This document shows positions 35,777 to 46,822 of a stretch of 64,000 bases of DNA, in pieces. The DNA lies in contig NC_084795.1 of the NCBI RefSeq assembly GCF_963169125.1, positions 134,878,201 to 134,942,200 on the forward strand. Direction: 5' to 3'. This DNA comes from Humulus lupulus. Taxonomy: Eukaryota > Streptophyta > Magnoliopsida > Rosales > Cannabaceae. Within the stretch, counting starts at the first letter, position 1, and each line of letters begins with the position of its first letter. The notes beneath the pieces were generated by a model that saw nothing but the letters and a program-made list of their open reading frames with translations, was not told the origin of the DNA and ran no database searches. The position numbers and the translations under genes were made by a program.

Positions 35777-36519
35777 TGTTGACGCAGTTTTTCGCCAATA
35801 GTGGATTAAGAAATCCGACAGTAGAGATATTAGTGCTTTCTTACTAAACCGTAATTAATCAAATGAAAAATACCTCAAACACTCACACTTTTACATGGTT
35901 CTGTGGTTAAAATCCACCTAGTCCACGAGATAATATTATTAATATTTTTTGGGCTCCGGATGAAATATTTTCTTACAATTTCAGCAGAGTTTCAGTATAT
36001 CCAAGAAGCAGTCTCTTTTCCTGTCTGTTCCCTTGATATTTATAGTGGGTATTTGTGGATAGCTTAGGGTAACCGCATGCATAAGTATGGTAAATAATCA
36101 ATCAGAATAATATCCCATTTACATAGGGACATGATTGCCTATGGACTTGACATCCATTATCTCAGGTAATAAATATGTAATACAATCTGTGCATTAATGA
36201 GAGTATCAGGATTCTTTGAGTCTTCTAGGATCCTTCACTGTGCGTCATGATCAGGCTTTCGCGAGCTGAACACTTCCCTCGAGCTAGATATCGAAGAGCT
36301 GGCTGAACTTGACATGGGCCAAGTTCAGAGTACCTAGAAGGAGATCTAGTCATCATGCATCTCAAACTGGGTTATTGGCATAATAGGTGACCTGAAGATT
36401 ATCTGGTTGTCGTATTGCCAAGTTTGACTCAAACTGCTCATACCAAAGTTAGCTAGATTATCTGGTAGCTGTAACCTGAACTGAGTGATTTAGTTCGAGT
36501 TTATTTTGGGGTACGAAAA
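35777..36519 (-). mobile_element. 5' LTR of Tat element A2
   Basis: About 740 bp on the minus strand, ending GCGTCAACA at 35777 before the primer site. Its outer end near 36515 is decayed (GTACGAAAAA on plus where GTACAACA is expected). No target duplication matching the left edge at 4839 was found. Related to but clearly diverged from the A1 LTR. Confidence 0.75.
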
Positions 36520-36584
36520 AATTAATTAACATCTCTCCCGTCCAATGTAATCTAATTATGTTGGTAATATATAAACAATAAAAT

Positions 36585-37029
36585 ATGATTACAATCAAAA
36601 TGGCATAATATATATAATATTACATAAGTAAAAGAAAAAGATGAGAAGAGATTACATAACTTATGACAATTATCATAAGACTAGAAGGAAGAAGATGAAG
36701 AACACAAGAGAAACACAAGGCTTAACCAAGGTTCAAAACCTTTGTCCGAAAAGTTATTTCCTCCTTCATAAGAAAACATTTGGAATACTCTCTAGAAATG
36801 CCTCTAAGGATTTATCAAGCCTTCTCTCGTACTCATCGTAGTGTTATAAATATGAGTATGTCATCAAAGGTGTTCTAAACTATGTTGTGTGTTTTTTCAC
36901 ATTCACACATTATTTCCAAGTAAGCAAGATGGTTTCTATTTATAGAGTTCTCATCCACCATTTGATTTTTTTAATTCCACTAAGCTCCCTTGGGAGTTAG
37001 AAATATGTACACAATAACTATAAAATATT
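36585..37029. repeat. repeat R1 (partner R2 at 48736-49215)
   Basis: About 445 bp that match R2 in the same orientation at roughly 85 percent by eye: ATTACATAAGT, GATGAGAAGAGATTAC, AACCTTTGTCC, GGATTTATCAAGCCTTCTCTC, TCTATTTATAGAGTTCTCATCCA. On the minus strand the last block reads CTCTATAAATAGA, a TATA-like box. It may be a solo LTR or MITE of unknown family; it is cut on the right by LTR V and may be cut on the left by A2. Confidence 0.7.
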
Positions 37030-37317
37030 TGTAACGTCCCGAATTTGTTATTAAGGCTGAGTGCCTTGACTACAATGCCTAGAGGGCCTAATTGGGATTA
37101 TATGAGCAATTAATGGATTATACATGTGATTATGTGATATAAATTATTTGTGTGGTAATGTGACTAGACATGCACGCTTATGTGTATTAAATGTGCATGT
37201 GGGCCCATTTCTGTAAATTGGGGCATGTTTGTAATTTTGGCTCGTTGAGGGCATAAATGTAGTTATGTATGTGCTATGAGTGAGACCCTAGTGTTATGGG
37301 GATATATTTGAGACATG
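37030..37317 (+). mobile_element. LTR V, fragment of a Tekay/Del-like LTR
   Basis: Begins TGTAACGTCCCG and matches the start of the E LTR (TTATTAAGG, GCCTAGAGGG, CATGTGGGCCC) for about 285 bp, then stops where the copia-type LTR begins. The rest is missing. Confidence 0.65.
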
Positions 37318-39572
37318 TGTATTAGGAACGAGTTTCCTAATACGCAACGCAAAGGTGGCAGGGTTGGCCCAGTGCACAACAAAAATTTTGTAACATATTT
37401 AAACTACCTTTAAATATGCAGATCCATTAATATACATACATTAATCATAAGAAAGTTAAGAATAGAAATCATACCTCTTGAAGCCTATCAAGTATCCTTG
37501 CTATCTTTTCGTAATTAGGACGATCTTCCTATCCAAGCTGCTCCCAGGTACTCACACCAAGATCTTCCACATCGTTCTCTACACCTCAAGAAGTGTGTGG
37601 GCACTTAGAGAATGAAGGATAGTTTATTTGTGATTCTACTTGATGTACTCAACACATGAGATCAAAACAATAGGCTTGAGAATTGGTTCTATATTTTTCA
37701 GGGAGAGAAAAATATCGTTCTATTTTTCACAGAGGCAATAGACTTAGTTGTCTTAGTGATCTAAGTTATCTGTATATTTTCTGATTAGTCATACTTAAAA
37801 GAAAATATTCAAATTTAAAAAATAAATCTGTAACCAACTTACAATTTACTTTTTAATTAATTAATTATTTTATAAATGAAAATATCCAAAAACTAATTTT
37901 TTGAATTATCCATTAATTAATTAATTAAATAAATAAAAATTAAAATCCTATCCCTGAAAAATAGCAGTACACGCCACACACAGTCCATGGACTGTGTGTG
38001 CACGTGTACCACCCCTATTTTAGGGATATTTGATCTTTCTATTTTTATTTAATTATTTATTCAAATTACTTTGTTGGATAAGATCTAACAACCTGATAAC
38101 TAATTCAAATTTGAATTCAAATTTAAATTAAATATCATTTTAACTAATTATCTAATATAATTAATTATTTGAATAAATAGTAATCTTTTAAATTTAAATC
38201 CAATTTGAACTTATCAGATTATTATCTCTTACTCAAATAAAGATATTTAATTAATTTTACTAATTAATTAAATCCAATATTTTCTAAAATAAACATTTGA
38301 TTCATTATAATTTCGAAAATTATAATTAATTAATAATTTAATTAAATTTCAAAATTGATTTAATTATTTAATATAATTTTGACAAGTATACAATAATTAA
38401 ATATTAATTAATTTTGTTAACTACAACTAATTTATAATTAATTAATCCTTATTATCATATAATTGCATATTTGGCCCGAAGAACAAATTTCTTCTTAAAT
38501 AAGTCTTTAAACTATTTTTTCCCTTCATATCAACTCTTACCTTGAATAGTGTTGATAGAGCCGCTATGGGGACTTATGGACCTATAATTCCAAGCTCCAA
38601 TAAATCTGAGATTATTAATTAAACTCTTTAACTAAATAATCTTAATTTATTAACCTCATGATTATTCCACTATAAATATGAGACTGCACTCTTGTAATTA
38701 TAGACATTTCATTTATTGAGTACTTTATAATTATAAAGTGTCCATTGATATAATCATTGCATACAAATTGACCCTCTAATAATGGTTCATAATTAATCGG
38801 GAATAAAATTACTGTTTTGCCCTTTTAATTATCTCTTGTTTCCTTAAGTACCATTGGCTTTACTAGTGAAGGTTAATTCATAACTAAATTATGAATTTGA
38901 GCTCAATAACCTTTCAGTCCCAAAAGTCAATCCTTAAGAGAACCATTATTCAATCTCTTGTGAGAAGGCATAGATTCCATATCTGTATACTATGTCCCCA
39001 GCCATCTACATTAATTAGTTACCAAAACAAAAGTTTTTAGCCTGATCATTTTGACAGACCCTAACGAGTGAATCAAAGAACTCATATAACATAAACAAGA
39101 GTTCATAGTAACTTCAGGATTAAGATCTATTTGTATATGATCATCAGTTGATATATTTAATTAATACTTCGAAACGATATTTAACTAAGTATTAATAAAC
39201 ATATCTGGTCCAGTTCTATATATTCTTTAATATATAAAGCACCTCCACTAAAGTGTCCTATCACACTAGTGATCCGGATCTAGATCACATGTATTCATAA
39301 TACTAGTGGACCGTACTTGTAGTAATTAATCTAAAGATTCCATAACTTTATTTTAATGCGAACTATTCAAGTTCATTTATCTCAAACACAATTCTCTCGT
39401 ACCAATACGTGTTTGAGATCACATATATGAACTTAGGAATTTTTCTGATATGTACATAATATTATCACAGAATAATATAGTTCATAAAATATATGCATAA
39501 CAAATTCAATTTATTTATTTATTTCATTAAACAATGTCTACTACATATGCATTCAGGGCACAATTCCTAACC
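37318..39572 (-). mobile_element. probable copia-type solo LTR, about 2.25 kb
   Basis: On the minus strand it begins TTAGGAATTGTGCCCTGAAT and ends GCGTATTAGGAAACTCGTTCCTAATACA, so both ends carry TTAGGAA-type sequence. The DNA is very AT-rich and has no gag-pol or long frame. The start resembles LTRs of some plant Ty1/copia elements. Flanks ACATG and CGGTG do not match, and the two sides belong to different elements (LTR V and C), so a deletion or recombination has occurred at one or both edges. Confidence 0.5.
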
Positions 39573-40370
39573 GGTGCAACCTACCAGCGTTTATTGAATG
39601 TCATGATCTGTGACTTGATAGGAAAAAATATGGAGGTATATGTCAATGACATGCTGGTCAAGTGGAAATAAGCTAGGGGGATGTACGAGATCTAGGGGAG
39701 TGCTTTGCAATACTTAAAAAGTATCGCATGAAGGTTTAGAAAGTTTATTGGGTTCATTGTTAACTCACATGGGATGGAGGCCAATCCTGAGAAGGTTAAG
39801 GCACTCATAGAAATGAAGTCCTCGACCAAAACTAAAGAAGAGCAGAGTTTGACTAGGCGGATTGCTGCTCTAAGTAGGTTTATTTCCAAGTCAATGGACA
39901 AGTGTGTCCCATTTTTAAACTTACTAAGAGGAAGCAAGAAATTTGAATGGATGGAGGAGTGTGAGCAAGCTTTCCAAGCCATAAAGAAACATTTGGCCAA
40001 ACCTCTAGTTCTCTCAAAACCCATAGATGGAGAGGACCTCTTCATTTACTAAGGAGTCACAGAGCATGTTGTTAGCACTGCTGTAATACAAGAAGAAGAT
40101 AAAGTGCAGCATCCGGTCTACTACGTCAGCAAGCAGTTGATAGGAGCAGAATTAAGATACCCACTAATCAAAAAGTTGGCATACTGTTTAGTGCTTGCAT
40201 CTCACAAAATACGACCATACTTCCAAGCACATCCCATTAAAGTGCTTACCGACCAGCCCTTACGACAAGTTTTACAAAAGCCAGAAACCTCTGGTCGGCT
40301 ACTTAAATGGGCTATTGAATTAGGCCAATTCAAAATCAAGTATCAACCCTCGTTGACCATTAAAGGATAA
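39573..40370 (+). pseudogene. RT C-terminal part and RNase H of Tat element C
   Basis: Begins inside RT (GATYQRLLNVMICD) without upstream pol. The catalytic box is EVYVNDMLVKW near 39632-39665, with the first Asp replaced by Asn. RT thumb/connection MEANPEKVKALIEM; RNase H-like AVIQEEDKVQHPVYYVSKQL, ELRYPLIKKLAYCLVLAS, VLTDQPLRQVLQKPETSG. Stops near 39669, 39690, 39724, 40050 and 40368. C has lost its gag, protease and the first half of RT. Confidence 0.8.
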
Positions 40371-40439
40371 GCTTTGGCAGACTTCATTGTTGAATGCACC
40401 ATAATTCCTAATGTTCCTGTCTAGCAAGAAAATGTAGCT

Positions 40440-40860
40440 GGGCGGATAATTTTTTTTTCCTACCTAGCAACTTTATGTGGATGGATCCTCGAATGAACAT
40501 CATTTAGGAGCAAGGCTTATATTGATCACACCTGAGAAGCATTGAATCCATTGCCCATTAAGGTTTGAGTTCAATGATTCTAATAATGAGGCGGAGTATG
40601 AAGCCCTATTAGTGGGATTACGACTGGCCAGATATGATCATGTCCGGTCAGTCTAAATAAATATTGATTCTCAGTTGTCGGTCTACCAAATTTTAGGGGA
40701 ATATCAGGCCAGAGGTTTGCACACGGTGGCCTACTTGAATAAATCCAAGGACTTGCTAGCGCAGTTTAAGAGTACACAATCAAGCTGGTACCAGAGAGCA
40801 AAACTCCAATGCAGACGCCTTGGAAAAATTTGCCAGTGCAAAAGATGCTGACACTCTGAA
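40440..40860 (+). pseudogene. second RNase H domain of element C
   Basis: YVDGSSNEHHLGARLI at about 40470, NNEAEYEALLVGLRLARYD near 40590, NIDSQLSVYQILGEYQARG near 40660: the D-E-D order of the archaeal-type RNase H that marks Tat elements. Two in-frame stops (TGA and TAA) lie inside. A frameshift follows near 40790. Confidence 0.75.
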
Positions 40861-40979
40861 TATAGTACCAGTCGAATACTTGGCAAAACCAAGTATCACT
40901 GAGAAGGAAGCAATGCCCATCACAATAGCTAAGACTTAGATGACATCCATCATCACATACCTCGAACAAGGCACCTTAC

Positions 40980-42088
40980 CAGACAACCGCAATGATGCAA
41001 AGAAGATGATGAGACAAGCTGCCCGGTATGTCATGATGGATGGGGTATTTTATAGAAGAGGGTACTCTATGCCATTAATTAGATGCATGAAACCCGCCTA
41101 GTCAAAAAACTTGCTGGCTGAAGTGCATGAAGGATTTTACAGAGATCACGCTGGGGGCAAAGTCTTTCTAAAAATATTTTGCGACAAGGATTTTTCTGGC
41201 TTACAATGAATGAAGATACCATGGAATATGTGAAAAGATGTGATAAATGTCAGAGATTTTCTAAGATACTCAGAGCACCTCCAAATGTTTTGAAGCAAAT
41301 GCAAAGTCCATGGCCTTTTGCAGTATAGGGAATTGATCTAATCGGGAGACTACCCAAAGGAAAAGGAGGAGTACAATTTGTGGTAGTTGCTGTGGATTAT
41401 TTCAATAAATGGACTGAATTTGAACCACTAGTAATGATCACCTCGAAGAAAGTGTTAGATTTTGTATTGAAAAGTATCATATGTTGTCGTAGTCTACCAA
41501 AGAAGATAGTGTCTGAAAATGGCACTGAATCTGATAGCGATTTGTTTACTAATTTTTGTGCTAAACATGTCATTGCAACGAGTTTCTCCTCGGTGGCTCA
41601 CCCGCAAGCGAATGGGCAAGTTGAAGGAGTCAACAAAACGTTAAAGGACACTCTAAAGAAGTGCCTTGAACAAGCTAAGGTTTCTGGGCAGAAGAATTAA
41701 CAGAGGTCGATATGAAGCTATAATACCGGTCGAGGTTGACCCCCCCCCCCCCCCCCCCCCTATCCCATCGGAGAAGCACATATGACCAGGCAGAGAAACA
41801 CCAATTACTAGCTGAATCTTTGGACTTTATTGAAGAAAAACAAGAAAAGGCGAGCTTGAGAGTTGCTGCCCATCAACAAAAGGTGGCCCAATATTTTAAT
41901 TCCAGAGTAGAGATTGAAAGTTCCAAGTCAGAGATTTGGTCCTCAGAAAGGTGTTCATCAAAGACCCAGCAGCTGGAGTGCTAGGAACAAATTTGGAAGG
42001 ACTATATCAGATTGAGAAAGTCTTGCCATCTGACACTTACAAACTTTCTCGGTTGAATGGCGAGCACCTAAGGAAATATTATCAATAA
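40980..42088 (+). pseudogene. integrase and pol end of element C
   Basis: MMDGVFYRRGYSMP and LAEVHEGFYRDHAGGK mark the zinc-binding region (41036-41165). Core: GIDLIGRLPKGKGGVQF near 41332, VSENGTESDSDLF near 41512 (expected D replaced by E), AHPQANGQVEGVNKTL near 41600 with the catalytic Glu. A run of 21 C at 41740-41760 sits where the short TPF-type motif is expected. The pol end SDTYKLSRLNGEHLRKYYQ stops with TAA at about 42086. Confidence 0.75.
41740..41760. repeat. 21-base C homopolymer in the C integrase
   Basis: Twenty-one consecutive C between GGTTGA and TATCCC. A run of the same length is present at 6554-6574. Either slippage growth of a short native C run or a sequencing/assembly artefact. 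Confidence 0.9.
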
Positions 42089-43121
42089 ATACCGCTTATA
42101 GAGTGGTAGCCTGGATTCAAGTGTTTTACTTGTTATTTAAGTCTGTTTATGAGTTGGTTAATTGCAGACCAGTCATTTATTTTTGAACAATTTTTTTTTG
42201 TTTGAGACTCGTTATTAGACATGTTTTCTCCTTTTATAATTTACGAGTAATAAAAGAGATCACACACAGTGTGGCCGAATCTTGCTATATATATGTTGAT
42301 TATTTTACTCGAACACTGCTCAACTAGTTAGTGCAAATCGGTCAATGTTCAACTAACTAGTACTATCTTGGCCGGGAAGACCAACAATAATTAACTGGTC
42401 GGGTATTCTAGTAGTGTTCAACTGCTCAGATGTTTTCCTTATATTCGGCGTGTTTCACGAGTAATAACTTCTTGAACAGATTTGGTCAAGTAGCAAGTGA
42501 CCAAGGATCTTTCAACCCTCGATCACTTGGGGGCCACATAGGGTATACTGGTATATAATTCAACACAGGCAATGAGAGCACGGGTTAAAATGTTTGTTTT
42601 TAGGTTGACTTGTAAATTATTGAAGTAAAAAAAGGCTATTATGCTAACTTGTTTCACAAAGCTTAAGTAACTTGGAATTTTTTAAAATTTGAAGTTAGAA
42701 GAAGATATTCATGTGAAAATAATCGTTATGCTCATGCAATGTTTGAGCAATAAGAGTGTGAGAAAGTATGCTTAGTTGGGACTTATGAAATGTCTATAAT
42801 TTCTAAGTTAGAAAACTAAGTACTCATGCAAAAATATAAGGCATAAATCAAAGAGACTTTACTATTCACAAAAGACTTAGAATGTTTTAAGAGAAGTAAA
42901 AAGTAAATGTCAAATAGCTCGGCCGTACGAGAAAACTGTCAAAGCTTATAAGAAGCAATTGTCTTCACAAAAGTATATGAAAAACAAGTAAACTACTGGC
43001 CAGGTACAAAGTTTTTACTGGTCAGGTAGGAGGCTTCCTGGTCGGCTAAGTATGTTTACTGGTTGGGTAAACTAGTCCTTGGCTGGTCAACACCATCGTC
43101 AACATCCGGAACCCCCTTTGG
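42089..43121. other. C spacer between pol and antisense gene
   Basis: Non-coding. Recurrent short motif CTGGTCRGGTA and its relatives (42370-42410, 42990-43090) repeat here; the reverse form TACCCGACC recurs in the C LTR (47400-47460). No terminator or gene could be chosen. Confidence 0.45.
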
Positions 43122-45590
43122 TCAGAATGATAAAGCAAGAGAAGCAAGAGAGGCAAGCACAGTGCCAGCTAGAAGAGCTGCCTCCTCGGTGGCCTTGGCT
43201 TCACATTTGTCAAGGTCTTCGGCCCTTGCCTCTTCAGAGAGAAAGTTGAGGTTGAGAGGCTTGTTTAACTTCCATATCTGATAGAAGCATATTTCATCGT
43301 AATGACCCATATCAATTTCCTTTTCTTATTTGAGCTCTTCACTCTCTTGAGTTTTTTCCACCATCTAATCGGTCAACGTCTCGTTGGCCTGGTTTTGCTT
43401 GCTGTTCTCATCAACCAACTCCTTCAAAGATCTATCTCATTCAACAACTTCTTTCTCTGCCTGCTTAGTCTTTTCTTGGAGATCTTTCTCAGACTTAGTC
43501 ATAATTTCAATCTTTGCATGGGCATCCACCAATTGATCATTTAAGACCTTGACCAGCTCCTTATAGTCAGCTGCTCAGCATTGAGCATGGCTAACAGTGA
43601 CGAGTCCCTGAAATAGATAACAAAAAGAGTATTTAGAATAAGAACAATCAATAAGAAAGTGTGCGCTTTTTATGATAAGATACTTACACTCATTATTTCA
43701 GCGAGGCCTTTGTGAAGGACAACTTCAACGCTTTGCCGGGGTAGAGTCTCAAAGGTCCGAGTTTTCATTGCATGGTGAAAAGTGTGGTCTAATAACTCTT
43801 TGCCATACTCACCAACAATGCAAAAGGGTTCACTTAAGCCGGCTGGTCGGGTAGTTTTTAGGCTGGAAGATGGTGGAGTAGACGGAGGAGTCAAGTGTGG
43901 GATAATGACTAATTGGTCAGATGGTCTCCCTTGGTTGGGCGGTACAGTCCTCACGACCTTGCTTGGAGAATTCAAGCTTCTACCTTCACCAATTTTCCTA
44001 TTTTGCGCAGAAGGAGTGTTGAACTGCTTGAACATGGTTGGATCTACAAAAAAGTAAAGCAAAAACCCAGTTAGTGGAAACGAGAAATAAATATAAGTGA
44101 ATGAAAATTTTACTATGACCACATGACTCTACAGAATTTCATCACAATCATTCTCAAAATGTAACTATTGTTACTGTTAGTAGAAAAACCTGAGTTCAAA
44201 ATTTCTTCAAAAATGTCGTCCTCGTCTTCGGACGATGAGCTGTCTTCTCTAAGGAGCTCAATGATTTTTCCTTTCCCAAGCCTAGTGGGGAAGGCGGGTC
44301 AGTGAGGTTCTTCAGGAAGAGGTTCTCTAATGATAAGATCATCTAGTCAGCGTGGCTGAGGAGATGGTTCAGGAGAGAACTGGTCAGTCACTACTTCGGT
44401 ATCTGTACTTGATTGGTCAGTCGTGTTTGCTTCATCAGTAGTGCTGCCCACAACAATGTCTTGGTAGTTTTGTAACAACCCCGCCAATCGAAGATTCTCC
44501 AAGGTGACCAACTACTCAACATCCTTCTCCTCAATGGGCATATTAGCGAGATCGTCTACCCGAGAATGAATTTCCCTTGTCAGGAGAGGTTGATAAAAAG
44601 GATCTGCATGCGTAAAAGCCAAGATGTTGGATTTAATGTATGGAGTAAGAAAGTATTCCATATAATACTTTCAAGGTTTGATTTATGGGAAATACAATTA
44701 AGATACTCAACCCCTTTTTGCCTATGAAAGAGGTGGAAAAAACATGTATTCTTGTGGCTGGGATTGGTCCTAAAATCAAACAAATAGTGTACCTCATGAG
44801 GGGTAGGTGGGTTCCTGCCCTAGAAGTGGTAGAGAATGTAGAGAGCATACAAGGCTTGTATCCCATTTGGAGCTATCTGGAAGGGAGAAACATTAAAGTA
44901 ATCTGTTATTGACCGAAAGAAAGAATGCAAAGGGATAGTAGCTCCTGCATAGAAGTGATATCTAGACTAAGCGCAATAGGCTCCACCAGGATTATTGGCT
45001 CTCTAGTATGGGTGCAGACATATCACATTCACTCCTTCAAGCCCCAAAGTCTGAATGTGTCTATTGAGCATTTTGGAGTTTATCTTGGAGGCCTTAGCTA
45101 CGAACCAAGAAGGCACACGATCTTCTTTTTTCCTCGGTTTAAGTGTAGCCGTTTGTTGGATCTCTGTTGCAAAAGTCTGGGTAGCATTTTTCTTGGGTTT
45201 ACCAGCTTTTCGAACTTGTTGGGGAGGCCTTAAAGAAGCTTCAGTCTCAGCTTCTTCTAATAAATGTTCTCCCACAAAAGGTTCTCATTCCATTACCTTT
45301 TGTGTCGCTCTACGAGCTACTTGGGGATCCTGTTCCTGAGGACGTCGATTGGACTTTTTCACCCTCATTAATTGGTGTTGACGTTGTTGCTTAAGGAACT
45401 ACTCTTTGTGAAGGAGGTATAAAGATTATCGTGAAAGGATTTTCTTGAGACGATGAAGATGGTCTTCAGGAGTTTGTTTGCTCAGAGATTTTGAAGAAGA
45501 ATCACTGCTCGGAGGGGTGTTACTTGACTTGGTGGATGAAGAATCAGATTCTGTTTGGTTGTCACCTCCCTTGTATTCAAAACGATTTAT
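43122..45590 (-). pseudogene. antisense gene of C (PF04195-like, coiled coil), broken
   Basis: Minus strand. An acceptor TATTTTTTGTAG ends at 45591; the exon begins NRFEYKGGDNQTESDSSSTK. 45003-45275: VPSWFVAKASKINSKMLNRH. 44640-44990: PF04195-like block IPLHSFFRSITDYFNVSPFQ, then PTPHEVHYLFDF. 43670-44122: a linker with a hydrophobic start and Pro-rich stretch. 43122-43620: coiled coil (ELVKVLNDQLVDAHAKIE, KSEKDLQEKTKQAEKE), then CFYQIWKLNKPLNLNFL and EEARAEDLDKCEAKATEE, ending in TGA at 43122. Stops at several points. Same domain order as the copies in A1, A2 and B. Function unknown. Confidence 0.7.
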
Positions 45591-46651
45591 CTACAAAAAA
45601 TATGGGGAGGTGAGTAAATTAAACAAATGTGAATGAAAGTAAAGATATTTAGTGCCCAGTGAAAAATTTCTCTTAGAAGTGAAAACATTTTACTGCCCAA
45701 ATAAAAGTATATTTAAGCAGTGGTGACAATTTTAAGTAGTTCACAAGGAATTATTTTTTTTGGGTACCATGTGTTCGGGGGCATAAGGCCTATAGTTTTT
45801 GTGCTATGTATTTTTTGTACCATGAGTTTTTGTGCTCGGCTAAATGCGCACAAACCCGAGCGGTTAGGTGCGTGATCCGAGTGGCTAAAATGTGTGATAA
45901 AGCGGCTAGGGAGTTTTGAGGAGTTAAGTGAAATCTGAGCGGCTAAAACGTGTGACCGAGCGGCTAGGAAATTCTTAGGAGCTAAGGGAAAATCTGAGGG
46001 GTTAAAACGGGTAACCCGACTAGCTAGGCGCAGGTTCTGACCACGCAAGGCGAACTGCCAAACTCGACCGACTAGGTACTGATTTCGACCACGCAAGGCG
46101 AACTGCCAAACCCGATCGGCTAGGCACGGGTTCTAACCACGCAAGGTGAACCACCGGTTCTCCAAAATTCCAAGCACAAACCAAGCCTGACCTGATCGGG
46201 TCCATGAAATGTTTTTGCCTTTCCCTGTGGAAAAACCCGAGCAGTGATTATGTTTTTTTTTAAACATTATTATTTGGATGACATACTCCAAACTATGGGG
46301 CACAAACACAACTTCCAAATCATGGGACACACAAGCAAGATCAAAAAGGGAAGTTAAAGGGTTTTGAAAAGTTTCATGAAAACTTCAAAGTTCATACAAA
46401 CCCATGAACCTGAAAGTATGGTGGAAGATGGGAAATTATTTTTTCTCTATAATTTCATGAAATTGGCTAACGTAAGCCTAAAATAGATCAAAACAGCCAT
46501 AAAAAACACTATCCTACAAAGATTTATCACAAAAATTTCAAAGAGAGCATTCCAAAAGAGGGTTTCAACCACTACAAGTTCTAGCAAAGTTTGTGCAGAA
46601 TTTAAAAGCTTCAAAATGTTTAAAAGTGAAGTTAAAAAAGAGAAAACTTAC
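45591..46651 (-). other. presumed first intron of the C antisense gene, with tandem repeats
   Basis: Between the donor at 46651 (G|GTAAGT on minus) and the acceptor at 45591. It includes an array at about 45835-46155: first units of about 59 bp (GAGCGGCTAAAACGTGTGAC, GAGCGGCTAGG), then two full and one partial 48-bp unit (46039-46155; GACCACGCAAGGCGAACTGC). Open frames within the array are repeat-driven. Confidence 0.5.
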
Positions 46652-46822
46652 CAGAATGGATGGAAGAGCCTTATAATTTCTTAAGAGATGCCTTTGATTT
46701 ACTTGAAGAAAATGGAGCACTCTTGGGAGCTTTGAGGGAGAATCGGCCAGACAAGGAGGAGTTGGTTTTGTGGTAAATTTTTTGCTTGTGAAGGATAGGC
46801 ATGCGTGGGCTTATTTATAAGG
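46652..46822 (-). promoter_or_regulatory. antisense TATA box and leader exon in C
   Basis: Minus strand: TTATAAATAA at 46820-46811, then a pyrimidine-rich leader and donor CTG|GTAAGT at 46651. It is placed between the coding part of the antisense gene and the 3' LTR exactly as in A1 and B. Promoter use is inferred. Confidence 0.5.
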
